Positions 7,601 through 15,630 of a DNA stretch of 16,846 bases are shown piece after piece. The notes beneath the pieces were generated by a model. That model saw only the letters and a list, made by a program, of their open reading frames with translations. It did no database searches and was not told where the DNA came from. The DNA is taken from contig CAMOLA010000043.1 in the NCBI GenBank assembly GCA_946618265.1, forward strand, positions 1-16,846, written 5' to 3'. Within the stretch, counting starts at the first letter, position 1. The number at the start of each line of letters is the position of its first letter. Made by a program: the position numbers and the translations under genes. The stretch is from an uncultured Eggerthellaceae bacterium (GTDB lineage: Bacteria > Actinomycetota > Coriobacteriia > Coriobacteriales > Eggerthellaceae).

Positions 7601-8815
7601 ATGAGTAATTGTATCGTAGCCCAATCGGGCGGCCCGACATCGGTTATCAACGCGACGGTTGCAGGCGTGGTAAAGGGCAATCAGATGAATCCGGTATACG
7701 AGCACGTATACGGTGGCCTAAACGGTATCGAAGGCATCCTGGCTGAACGGTTCGTCGACCTCACCAACATGTCCGAGCAGGAAAACAGGATCCTGCAGCA
7801 AACGCCGTCGTCCGCTCTCGGATCGTGCAGGTACAAGCTGAAGCGCGATGACGTCGAGGATTTCGAAAAGCTGCTCGCCATCATGGAGAAATACGATGTC
7901 GAGACGCTGTTCTACACGGGCGGTAACGATTCGATGGACACCGTTGCGGCGCTGAGCGAGTACGTCGAGAAGAAGGGCATCACCAACAGGCGGTTCATCG
8001 GCTGCCCAAAGACGGTCGACAACGATCTCATCGTGATCGACCATTGCCCCGGTTTCGGCTCTGCCGCGAAGTTCATCGCCATGACCGCGCTGCAGACCTG
8101 GCTCGACGTCACGGTGTATCCGCCTTCGCGCAAAGAAGTTTTCATCCTTGAGACGATGGGGCGCGATGCGGGATGGCTTGCCGCATCTGCGTGCCTGAGC
8201 GGAAAGATCGACGTGCTCATCCTTCCAGAAGACGTATTCGACAAGGAGAAGTTCCTCACGCGCGTCAAGGAATGCATCGACGAGAAGAGCAAATGCTACG
8301 TGGTCGTGTCCGAAGGCGCGCGATACGCCGATGGCAGCTACATCTCGGCAGGCGAATCTAAAAACGACCAGTTCGGGCATGCCGTGCTCGGCGGAGCAGG
8401 CGATGCTTTGAAGGAAATGATCATCGAGTCTGGCGTCGCGCCGCGTTGCAAGGTGCAAGACCTTGCCTCCACGCAGCGAAGCCATGCGACCGAGCAGTCG
8501 CTTCCCGACCGCACCGAGGCGTACCGCTTGGGACTGTCCGCGCATATGCATTCGGCAGACAAGTCTTTCACCGGCAAAATGGTGGCCATGAAACGCCGCG
8601 AAGGCGAGGCATACGACGTCGAGTACTTCACCGTCGACGCCAGCGAAGTGGCCAATAAGGTCAAGCATTTCCCGGCCGAATGGATCTTGCCAGACTACAA
8701 GGGCGTGACAGACGAGGCGATCGACTACCTCCAGCCTCTCATCGAAGGCACTCCCTACATCACCTACAAGGACGGTTTACCGGCTTACGTGGAACCGTAT
8801 TACCTTCGTCACTAG
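7601..8815 (+). CDS. pfp: Pyrophosphate-dependent 6-phosphofructokinase (PfkA superfamily)
   Basis: Encodes 404 residues, longer than the 320-residue bacterial ATP-PFK and in the range of PPi-type enzymes. The N-terminus IVAQSGGPTSVINAT is the phosphoryl-donor loop. At 107-111 the motif is GGNDS, with Asp110 where E. coli PfkA has Gly104. At 136-142 it is PKTVDND, with Lys where ATP enzymes have Gly (PGTIDND). Asp plus Lys is the known signature of PPi as phosphoryl donor. MGRDAGWLA follows at 186-194. It would reversibly phosphorylate fructose-6-phosphate to fructose-1,6-bisphosphate in the cytoplasm. ATG 7601 was chosen because AAGGAGGAG (7589-7597) precedes it; the same frame is open upstream to 7550 but without an SD. 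The fructose-bisphosphatase gene follows after 66 nt with no terminator in between. Confidence 0.93.
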   Translation: MSNCIVAQSGGPTSVINATVAGVVKGNQMNPVYEHVYGGLNGIEGILAERFVDLTNMSEQENRILQQTPSSALGSCRYKLKRDDVEDFEKLLAIMEKYDVETLFYTGGNDSMDTVAALSEYVEKKGITNRRFIGCPKTVDNDLIVIDHCPGFGSAAKFIAMTALQTWLDVTVYPPSRKEVFILETMGRDAGWLAASACLSGKIDVLILPEDVFDKEKFLTRVKECIDEKSKCYVVVSEGARYADGSYISAGESKNDQFGHAVLGGAGDALKEMIIESGVAPRCKVQDLASTQRSHATEQSLPDRTEAYRLGLSAHMHSADKSFTGKMVAMKRREGEAYDVEYFTVDASEVANKVKHFPAEWILPDYKGVTDEAIDYLQPLIEGTPYITYKDGLPAYVEPYYLRH

Positions 8816-8832
8816 TGAGCATGTTTTTCTTC

Positions 8833-8869
8833 CGATATAATGCGAATCGTCATGATTCGCATTATATCG
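8833..8869 (+). promoter_or_regulatory. Perfect palindrome with embedded -10 box upstream of fbp
   Basis: CGATATAATGCGAATC (8833-8848) and GATTCGCATTATATCG (8854-8869) are perfect 16-bp inverted arms with a 5-nt centre. TATAAT at 8836-8841 lies in the left arm and could be a -10 (TAGTGA at 8813-8818 is a weak -35 with a 17-nt spacer). The right arm ends at the first base of the fbp Shine-Dalgarno GAGGAGG (8869-8875). This suits either an operator over the promoter start or, in read-through mRNA from the upstream gene, a hairpin abutting the ribosome site. Confidence 0.6.
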
Positions 8870-8881
8870 AGGAGGCTCACC

Positions 8882-10834
8882 TTGGACGCAAGCGAACTCA
8901 AGTTCCTCAAGCTGCTGGCGAAATCGTTCCCGACGGCAGCTAAGGCATCGACCGAAATCATCAATCTCAACGCGATTCTGAACTTGCCCAAAGGCACGGA
9001 AGTCTTCGCATCCGATATTCACGGAGAGTACGGCTCCTTCACGCACTTGCTGCGCAACGCATCTGGCTCGGTGCGGCTGAAGATCGACGACGCATTCGGC
9101 GATTCGCTCACCGAAGACGAGAAGCGCGCGCTCGCCGTGCTCGTCTATTACCCGCGCGAGCGCATGGAGTATCTCCTCCCGTCGGTCGAAGACACCGATT
9201 CGTGGTTTGCGACGAACATCTTGCGGCTCGCGACCCTCTGCAAGCAGGCCGCTGGCAAATACACCCGGTCCAAGGTCCACAAGCTTCTTCCCAAGGATTA
9301 TTCCTACATCATCGAAGAGCTCATGACCGAAAGCAACCTCGCCGTCGACAAGCACGACTACTACGAGGGCATCATCAAGGCGGTCCTCGAAACCGGTTCT
9401 GCGGAAGCGCTGATCGACAGCATGTGCACGCTGATCAAGCGCCTGTGCATCGATCACCTTCACCTCGTCGGTGACATCTACGATCGCGGCCCATCGCCCC
9501 ATCTCATCATGGATACGCTCATGCGGTTCCACTCGATTGACATCCAGTGGGGCAACCACGACATCGTGTGGATGGGCGCTTCGCTCGGCCAACCGGGCTG
9601 CATCGCCCACGTCGTGCGCAATTGCGCGCGGTACGGAAACCTCGCGGTGCTCGAGGACGCATATGGTATCAACGTCTTGCCCCTGGCATCGTTTGCGCTC
9701 GAGGCATATGCTGACGACCCGTGCGTCGCATTCGGCCTCAAGGGGGATCCCGACCTGCCGCCGCAGGATATCGAGATGAGCATCAAGATCCAGAAGGCGA
9801 TGGCTATCATCCAGTTCAAGGTCGAGGGCCACCTCATCGACGAGAACCCGAGCTTCGGGCTGCAGGACCGCAAGCTGCTCGACAAGATCGATTACGAGAA
9901 GGGCACGGTCGTCGTCGACGGCGTCACGTACGAGCTCATCGACAAGGTGTTCCCGACCATCGATCCTTCCGATCCGTATCGCCTGACTCCCGAAGAGCAG
10001 GACGTGATGGACCGTCTCTGCCAGGCGTTCGTCGGAAGCGAAAAGCTCCAGCGCCATATGCGCTTCTTCCTGGATAAGGGCTCGCTTTACAAGGTGAGCA
10101 ACGGCAACCTGCTGTTCCATGCTGGCGTGCCCCTCAATGCCGACGGCTCTCTCATGGAAGTCGACGTTTTCGGCGAGAAGTACAAGGGCAAGGCGCTCTA
10201 CGACGTGCTCGACCGTTATGTGCGTGCAGGGTTTGACAGCCACGATCCCGAGGAGCGCAAGCGCGGCCGCGACATCATGTGGTACATGTGGCTCGGAGAG
10301 GGGTCGCCCTTGTTCGCGAAGAGCAAGATGGCGACGTTCGAGCTGTACCTCATCGCCGAGAAAGCTGCGCGCAAGGAGGTCAAGAACCCCTTCTACACGT
10401 TCATGGACGACGAAGACGTCATCGCGCGCATCTTCGAGGACTTCGGGCTCGACTTCGAGAATTCGCATATCATCTGCGGACATGTTCCAGTGAAGGTGAA
10501 GGACGGCGAAGATCCCGTGAAGTGCAACGGTCACGTGCTTACGATCGATGGCGGCTTCTCGAAGGCGTACCAATCTGTGACGGGAATCGCGGGTTACACG
10601 CTGATTTCTAATTCGTATGGCTTCGTACTCGCCACGCACGAACCGCTCGAGTCTTCCCGCGCCGCGGTCGTGAACGAAGTCGACATCCATTCGTCAAGGC
10701 GGGTCGTCGAACGGGTCAAGCGCCGCACCCTCGTCGCCAATACCGATACGGGAGTCGTGCTCAGCGAGCAGGTTGCCGACCTCAAGCGGCTTCTGGAAGC
10801 TTATCGTGAAGGTTTGATAGCCGAAGAAGTCTAG
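8882..10834 (+). CDS. fbp: Fructose-1,6-bisphosphatase, class III
   Basis: Encodes 650 residues, matching class III FBPases (B. subtilis Fbp is 671) and far larger than class I or II. It carries the metallophosphatase core: SDIHGEY at 44-50, VGDIYDRGP at 196-204 and WGNHDIVWMGA at 223-233, with His in GHVPVK at 533-538 and the DGGFSKAYQ segment near 556-564. It hydrolyses fructose-1,6-bisphosphate to fructose-6-phosphate in gluconeogenesis. I chose TTG 8882 as start because GAGGAGG (8869-8875) lies exactly 6 nt upstream. ATG 8840 or 8852 would place the start inside the palindrome without an SD. The gene follows the PPi-PFK gene, so both directions of the same step are encoded together. Confidence 0.95.
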   Translation: MDASELKFLKLLAKSFPTAAKASTEIINLNAILNLPKGTEVFASDIHGEYGSFTHLLRNASGSVRLKIDDAFGDSLTEDEKRALAVLVYYPRERMEYLLPSVEDTDSWFATNILRLATLCKQAAGKYTRSKVHKLLPKDYSYIIEELMTESNLAVDKHDYYEGIIKAVLETGSAEALIDSMCTLIKRLCIDHLHLVGDIYDRGPSPHLIMDTLMRFHSIDIQWGNHDIVWMGASLGQPGCIAHVVRNCARYGNLAVLEDAYGINVLPLASFALEAYADDPCVAFGLKGDPDLPPQDIEMSIKIQKAMAIIQFKVEGHLIDENPSFGLQDRKLLDKIDYEKGTVVVDGVTYELIDKVFPTIDPSDPYRLTPEEQDVMDRLCQAFVGSEKLQRHMRFFLDKGSLYKVSNGNLLFHAGVPLNADGSLMEVDVFGEKYKGKALYDVLDRYVRAGFDSHDPEERKRGRDIMWYMWLGEGSPLFAKSKMATFELYLIAEKAARKEVKNPFYTFMDDEDVIARIFEDFGLDFENSHIICGHVPVKVKDGEDPVKCNGHVLTIDGGFSKAYQSVTGIAGYTLISNSYGFVLATHEPLESSRAAVVNEVDIHSSRRVVERVKRRTLVANTDTGVVLSEQVADLKRLLEAYREGLIAEEV

Positions 10835-10860
10835 CGTAACGACCCAGGTGCACAACCGTA

Positions 10861-10904
10861 TATAATCGGGCGAACGGGCATGCCGAGACGGCGTGCCCGT
10901 TCGC
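10861..10904 (+). promoter_or_regulatory. uppP -10 box and structured leader
   Basis: TATAAT at 10861-10866 is followed 3 nt later by a 15-bp stem: GCGAACGGGCATGCC (10870-10884) pairs with GGCGTGCCCGTTCGC (10890-10904), with one T·G wobble and a GAGAC loop. A start site near 10873 would put the stem at the very 5' end of the mRNA, before the SD (GAAAGGA, about 10910-10916). No T tract follows, so it is not a convincing fbp terminator. No clear -35 is seen. Confidence 0.5.
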
Positions 10905-10921
10905 TACACGAAAGGACTCGC

Positions 10922-11824
10922 ATGCTGATCGAGGCGCTGAAAGCTTTCATAATTGGTTTAGTCGAGGGCATCACGGAATGGTTGCCCATTTCATCGACGG
11001 GTCATATGATCCTCGTCGACGAATTCTTGAAGCTTGACGTGTCAGCCGAGTTTCTTGCCATGTTCCTGGTGGTCATACAAATCGGGGCGATCCTTGCGGT
11101 CATCATATTGTATTTCCATAAGCTCAACCCGTTCTCGCCGTCTAAGACCCCGGCTGAGAGGCGTTCCACTTGGCGATTGTGGGGCATGGTGGTCATCGGG
11201 TGCATTCCCGCCGCCGTCGTAGGCTTGCTGCTCGACGACTGGGCCGAAGAGCATTTATTCAACGCCACGGTCGTTGCGGCGATGCTCATCCTTTACGGCA
11301 TTATCTTCATCGTGCTCGAAGCGCGCAACAGGCGGCTCGTAACGGAGGGAGCCTCGCGTTCCAGGGCAAAGCACGCGCGGGGCTCGAATGGCGAGCCGAG
11401 CATTTTCAAGATTAACACCGTGGACGAAATCGGGCCTGCCGAGGCGATCAAGATCGGCCTGTTCCAGTGCCTGGCTGTCGTGCCGGGGACGAGCCGCAGC
11501 GGGTCGACGATCATCGGCGGCATGCTGACCGGATGCTCGCGCGTCGCGTCTGCGGAATTCACGTTCTTCCTCGCTATTCCCGTCATGCTGGGCTGGGGGC
11601 TCGTAAAGGCCTTGAAGTTCGCGCTGGCCGGCCTCGCGCTATCGCAAACCGAAATCGTGGTGCTCGTCGTAGGAGTCGTGACGGCATTCGTGACTTCGGT
11701 TATCGCCATCAAGTTCCTGATGTCTTACATCAAGCGCAACGATTTCGCCGTGTTCGGATGGTATCGAATCGTCGTTGGCGTAGTCGTCCTCGCGTACTTC
11801 GCATTCAAGGGCAGCTTGTTCTAG
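10922..11824 (+). CDS. uppP: Undecaprenyl-diphosphatase UppP/BacA
   Basis: Encodes 300 residues of an integral membrane protein with about eight hydrophobic segments. Both active-site signatures are present: EGITEWLPISSTGH (15-28) and PGTSRSGST (188-196), which carry the Glu, His, Ser and Arg residues needed for catalysis. It dephosphorylates undecaprenyl pyrophosphate so the lipid carrier can be reused for peptidoglycan and other wall polymers, and high expression gives bacitracin tolerance. A polar, basic loop (about 134-168) separates the two halves; its length is within family variation. ATG 10922 has a GAAAGGA site at good spacing, while the same frame open upstream to 10880 lies inside the leader stem-loop. 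The -10 box in the fbp-uppP gap suggests its own promoter. Confidence 0.95.
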   Translation: MLIEALKAFIIGLVEGITEWLPISSTGHMILVDEFLKLDVSAEFLAMFLVVIQIGAILAVIILYFHKLNPFSPSKTPAERRSTWRLWGMVVIGCIPAAVVGLLLDDWAEEHLFNATVVAAMLILYGIIFIVLEARNRRLVTEGASRSRAKHARGSNGEPSIFKINTVDEIGPAEAIKIGLFQCLAVVPGTSRSGSTIIGGMLTGCSRVASAEFTFFLAIPVMLGWGLVKALKFALAGLALSQTEIVVLVVGVVTAFVTSVIAIKFLMSYIKRNDFAVFGWYRIVVGVVVLAYFAFKGSLF

Positions 11825-11842
11825 TTGAGACAATTGAACGAT

Positions 11843-11867
11843 GCCTCGCAGGTACGAACCGCGAGGT
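11843..11867. terminator. Hairpin between convergent uppP and phosphatase genes
   Basis: CCTCGC (11844-11849) pairs with GCGAGG (11861-11866), continued by GGT/ACC across a single bulged A to an ACGA loop. Neither strand has a T run after it, so termination is inferred only from the position between two convergent genes. A smaller CCGCG-TAG-CGCGG hairpin lies at 11881-11893. Confidence 0.35.
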
Positions 11868-11905
11868 CCCAGCAGAACTGCCGCGTAGCGCGGTGTGCGT
11901 TTGAA

Positions 11906-14548
11906 TTACCAGCCCTTGCGGAACGTGACGACGTTGGAATTACCGACGCGCTCGTATGACATCTCGTCAACCGACCGTTTGGCCATGAGGATGCCGAGTC
12001 CACCGATTGGCACGTCCTTGATGTCCTTCGGCGTGATGGCATCTGGTTTGGCCAGCGGATCGTAGGGAATCCCATCGTCTTCGATCGAAACGGTAAGCGA
12101 GGGGGGATTGGCGTCGTAAACGAAGCTGATGCGCACCTCGCCCGGATCGTCCTCTGTCGCATTGGGATAAGCATAGTGGCATACGTTGACGAACAGCTCC
12201 TCGGCGGCGATATCGAGCGGATTCTCGACCCAATTCGGCGCATTCCTGCGGTGGAGCTCTTCGTGGATGAAGTTGTGCACGTGCACGAGCTGGTTGTCCT
12301 TGGCGGGCAGTATCATGACCGCTCTCTTCTCGGGCGGGACGCCATACTTGAGGATGAGCATCGTGATGTCATCGTTTTGCTCGGCGTCGAGTGTGAAATC
12401 CGTGATGGCGCGCCGGATGCCCACTCCGACAGAGCGAGGATTCATGTTCTGGTAGATCTCGAGCGTCTGCTCGAGGCGCTCGTCCCCAAAGAGTTTTTCG
12501 TCGGCGTTCATGGCCTCGGTCACGCCATCCGTGTAAAGGTACATCAAGTCGCCGGTATCGAGCGTTCTCGATAGCTGCTTATAAGAAAACCCGTCGTAAA
12601 GACCCAGGGGAACGCCCGACCTCTTGCGCATCCATTCCCAAGTGCCGAAATGGCAGATGAGCGGGGGATTGTGACCGGCGTTCACGTACTGGAGGTCGCC
12701 AGTTTCGTAGTTCAGCATGCCTGCGAACATCGTAACGAACATCGACGCGTCGTTTCCCAGGCAGAGCTGGTGGTTCGCGGCGCCCACGGCCTCGGCGATC
12801 GGAAGGCCTGACTCCATGTAGTTCCTGATCTGCGTTTTCGCCGTCATCATGAACAGGGCGGCGGGAATGCCCTTTCCCGAGACGTCGGCGATTATGAAAC
12901 CGAGCTTGTTCTCGTCGAAGAGGAAGAAGTCGTAGAAATCGCCGCCGACTTCCCTGGCCGTCTTCATGCTCGCATAGATATCGAACCGGTCGTTGTCGGG
13001 GAACGGGGGGAAATCGCGGGGCAGGGCGGACTCCTGAATCGCCTTGGCCGTTGCCAGCTCTTGGGCGTTTTTCTGCTCGGCTTCGGCGATGGAGTCGCGC
13101 AAGGCGCTGACCGTCGTGTTGATGCCCGTCGAAAGCGAAGAGAACTCGCGGCTGTCGCGCACGCGAACGCGCTCGTTCAGGTCTCCATCGGTGATTTTCT
13201 CGAGCGAGTCGTTCGTTTCATCGATGCGCCTGACGACAACGCGGTTGAGCAGGAGGGTCGCCATCACGCCGATTGCAGCGATGAGTATCACGGCGAGGAT
13301 CGTGGAAGCAGCCATGACGTTGGAGCGATTTGCGTAAATCTGCGAAGGAGGCCGCAGAATGGCAATGTAGCCCTGGTCGAACGCGCCGACGCCGAGAAAC
13401 CAGATGTCCATGGTGAGAACGCCGTCCTTGTTGAGCGTTTGTATCGCGGCGATTTCCCCAGGATAGTCGAGCGCACATTCGAAATATTCCTCGACAAGTT
13501 CGTCGGGAGTGGCGTCTTCTTGGCTGCGAGGTTTTGAGAACACTTTGGTGATCGACTGTCCCTTGTCGATTAGGCCGGGATTGTCCGTGACGAGCACGGT
13601 GCCATGCTTGTCCGTCACGAACACCGTCCCATCAAGGTTTGCTTCATATCCCTCGAGCAGATTGTCGATATCGGAGGGATCGTCGCGCCGCTCGAGCTGC
13701 TTTTCGAGATAGCTAATCTCGGTCATAATGTCTTTCTCGGCAGCGATTTGCGCTTGCATGGTCACGAGCGAAAAGATCGTGGCGCTCGTGAAGGCGAAGA
13801 CGATGAGCGAAATGATGGCCATCCAGTTGCGAAATACCGACAGGAGCTTTCTGTTCTGCATGGGCACCATCGCGGTTTGCGCGATGTGCTCTGCTAACAG
13901 GCATAAAACTATGAGGAACGCGGCATCCAAAAGAGCTTGAACGATGGAGCCGAGGGGGCTCGAGAACAGGAAGAGCTGCACGTAGCTGAAGTCGGCCGGG
14001 TTGCCGTATATGATCGCGTTGTTGAAGGCTACTAGGGCGCTCGCGATAAACGATATCAGGATGCACGCACCCGAAATCTTGACAAGCCTCGTGGTTTCTG
14101 TCGTCGAGTTCTTTATGGCTGCTGAGAACAGGAGACCGGACAAAACGCCTACGATCGGCATCGTGGCGAACGTGTTTAACGGCGTCATGAAGTACACTTC
14201 GTAATAGTCGAGCGGGGAATACACGGCATGCGCATATCCGATCACGGCCGCGAAGAGACCGAGGAAGCCTCCCATCAAGGGGCTGAACAGAAGCGAACCC
14301 ATGACGAGGGGCGCCAAGAGCAGGATGAGATAAACGGGTTTGCCGTCGATGATGCCGATGCTCCAGAAACCAGCTTGTGCGAACGACATAGCGTAGAGAG
14401 ATACGCAGACGAACGCGAGCAAGGATGCGCGCGACTGCCACGTGTGGCCCGCCATCCTTCCCCATAAAAGGTTGGAAAACGATCGCTTGCTGCCAGCGTT
14501 CGAGCCGAGCTGACCTTTACTCGAAGAGCCAGAAACTGTGGTAGCCAT
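11906..14548 (-). CDS. Membrane PP2C-type (SpoIIE/RsbU) serine phosphatase fused to an RsbW-like ATPase domain
   Basis: Encodes 880 residues. Residues about 42-222 hold five or six hydrophobic segments of an unassigned membrane module. TM segments at about 242-264 and 411-434 bracket an extracytoplasmic sensor-like region (265-410). A HAMP-like linker (435-487) and helix lead to a SpoIIE phosphatase domain with EVGGDFYD (533-540), DVSGKGIPAALFM (555-567), YTDGVTEA (672-679) and DDITML (726-731), which carry the metal-binding Asp residues. The C-terminal 135 residues are a GHKL ATPase like anti-sigma kinases: EELFVNVCHYAYP (N box), EDDGIPYDP and GGLGILMAKRSVDEMSY. It probably senses a surface or membrane signal and controls an anti-sigma-antagonist switch. 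ATG 14548 has GGAG (plus 14555-14558) at 6 nt; TTG 14560 would add four residues. Confidence 0.9.
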   Translation of the reverse strand: MATTVSGSSSKGQLGSNAGSKRSFSNLLWGRMAGHTWQSRASLLAFVCVSLYAMSFAQAGFWSIGIIDGKPVYLILLLAPLVMGSLLFSPLMGGFLGLFAAVIGYAHAVYSPLDYYEVYFMTPLNTFATMPIVGVLSGLLFSAAIKNSTTETTRLVKISGACILISFIASALVAFNNAIIYGNPADFSYVQLFLFSSPLGSIVQALLDAAFLIVLCLLAEHIAQTAMVPMQNRKLLSVFRNWMAIISLIVFAFTSATIFSLVTMQAQIAAEKDIMTEISYLEKQLERRDDPSDIDNLLEGYEANLDGTVFVTDKHGTVLVTDNPGLIDKGQSITKVFSKPRSQEDATPDELVEEYFECALDYPGEIAAIQTLNKDGVLTMDIWFLGVGAFDQGYIAILRPPSQIYANRSNVMAASTILAVILIAAIGVMATLLLNRVVVRRIDETNDSLEKITDGDLNERVRVRDSREFSSLSTGINTTVSALRDSIAEAEQKNAQELATAKAIQESALPRDFPPFPDNDRFDIYASMKTAREVGGDFYDFFLFDENKLGFIIADVSGKGIPAALFMMTAKTQIRNYMESGLPIAEAVGAANHQLCLGNDASMFVTMFAGMLNYETGDLQYVNAGHNPPLICHFGTWEWMRKRSGVPLGLYDGFSYKQLSRTLDTGDLMYLYTDGVTEAMNADEKLFGDERLEQTLEIYQNMNPRSVGVGIRRAITDFTLDAEQNDDITMLILKYGVPPEKRAVMILPAKDNQLVHVHNFIHEELHRRNAPNWVENPLDIAAEELFVNVCHYAYPNATEDDPGEVRISFVYDANPPSLTVSIEDDGIPYDPLAKPDAITPKDIKDVPIGGLGILMAKRSVDEMSYERVGNSNVVTFRKGW

Positions 14549-14770
14549 TACGTGCTCCAAATACTCGTCGCCCTATGCTCAGCTGCCCGGCATGCGAAAT
14601 CATGCGAGCGGAAGACTCGACGAACGGCGCTCTGTGGCTTCGTTCGAAACGTCAAGGCAATTCTATCAAATCGCGTACTGACTTTGCGCTCCACGTTCTT
14701 CTACGCCCAGCGCGTAAGAACCCATGCGCTACAATCCATATTTGCGTAAAGAGCGGATCGGGAGATGCGA

Positions 14771-15496
14771 ATGCCGGGTTTGGGGACGATTATCAACGTT
14801 GTCGCGATAGTTGCGGCAGGACTTATGGGCGTAGGTGCTGGAAGCCTCATGAGCTCCCGTCTTCAAGAGGGGCTCGCTAAAGCGGTGGGCGTTTGCGTGC
14901 TTTTCATCGGGGCAGCGGGGGCGTTCCAGGGAATGCTCGCGATAGACGGCGCCTCGCTCGCGTCGGGAAAGACGCTTTTCGTGGTTTCGAGCGTCGTCGC
15001 AGGAACGCTCGTTGGCGAGGCAATCGACATCGATGCGCTCGTGAGACGTTTCGGCGACTGGCTCAAGAGAAAGACCGGCAACGCCAAGGATCCTGCTTTC
15101 ACGGACGCGTTCGTGACGGCTTCCGTTACCGTGTGCGTGGGGGCTATGGCGGTCGTCGGGGCCGTGGAAGACGGCATGCTGGGCGACATATCTATCCTGT
15201 GCACCAAGGCCATACTCGACTTCGTCATCATCTTAGTGATGACATGCTCGTTGGGGCGGGGCTGCGCCTTCTCGGCGATTCCTGTTGGAGTCTTCCAGGG
15301 AACAGTGACGGCCCTTTCCATCCTAGTCCGTCCATTCATGACCGAGCCGGCGCTCTCGGGGCTATCTCTCGTGGGGAGCATCCTCATATTCTGCGTTGGC
15401 GTGAACTTGGTTTGGGACACGAAGCTTCGCGTCGCCAACATGCTACCCGCGATTATCGTAGCGCCGCTGCTCACGTTCCTGCCCGTCGCGTGGTGA
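14771..15496 (+). CDS. DUF554 family membrane protein (YqgA/YdfK-like)
   Basis: Encodes 241 residues (E. coli YqgA is about 235) with six or seven hydrophobic segments. The family hallmark lies near residues 109-139: a FTDAFVTASVTVCVGAMAVV segment followed by GAVEDGMLGD. The start GLGTIINVVAIVAAGLMGVG and the LVGEAIDID segment after TM3 are also typical. It sits in the cytoplasmic membrane; the family has no settled function, though transport has been suggested, and I assign none. ATG 14771 has GGGAG (14760-14764) at 6 nt; ATG 14765 directly abuts that site and is less likely. It is divergent from the phosphatase gene across a 222-base gap, where TACAAT at 14730-14735 may be its -10. Confidence 0.88.
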   Translation: MPGLGTIINVVAIVAAGLMGVGAGSLMSSRLQEGLAKAVGVCVLFIGAAGAFQGMLAIDGASLASGKTLFVVSSVVAGTLVGEAIDIDALVRRFGDWLKRKTGNAKDPAFTDAFVTASVTVCVGAMAVVGAVEDGMLGDISILCTKAILDFVIILVMTCSLGRGCAFSAIPVGVFQGTVTALSILVRPFMTEPALSGLSLVGSILIFCVGVNLVWDTKLRVANMLPAIIVAPLLTFLPVAW

Positions 15497-15630
15497 ACAT
15501 GAGTTCCTCTACGATTGCGCGATTTCGTTAATGCGTGGCTCTCTTTGTCGGCCGCGATGCCGGAGGTTATCTGCTCATGCCAGCTCCTTGCCGCGTAGCC
15601 GCCGTCGGAGAACACCAGGACGAAAGAGAT

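Noticed and set aside
8777..10690. A 637-codon open frame on the minus strand across fbp
   Set aside because: It is the antisense shadow of a strongly supported class III FBPase. Its composition (His, Asp, Val, Arg rich) is that of a mirrored GC-rich gene and it has no domain.
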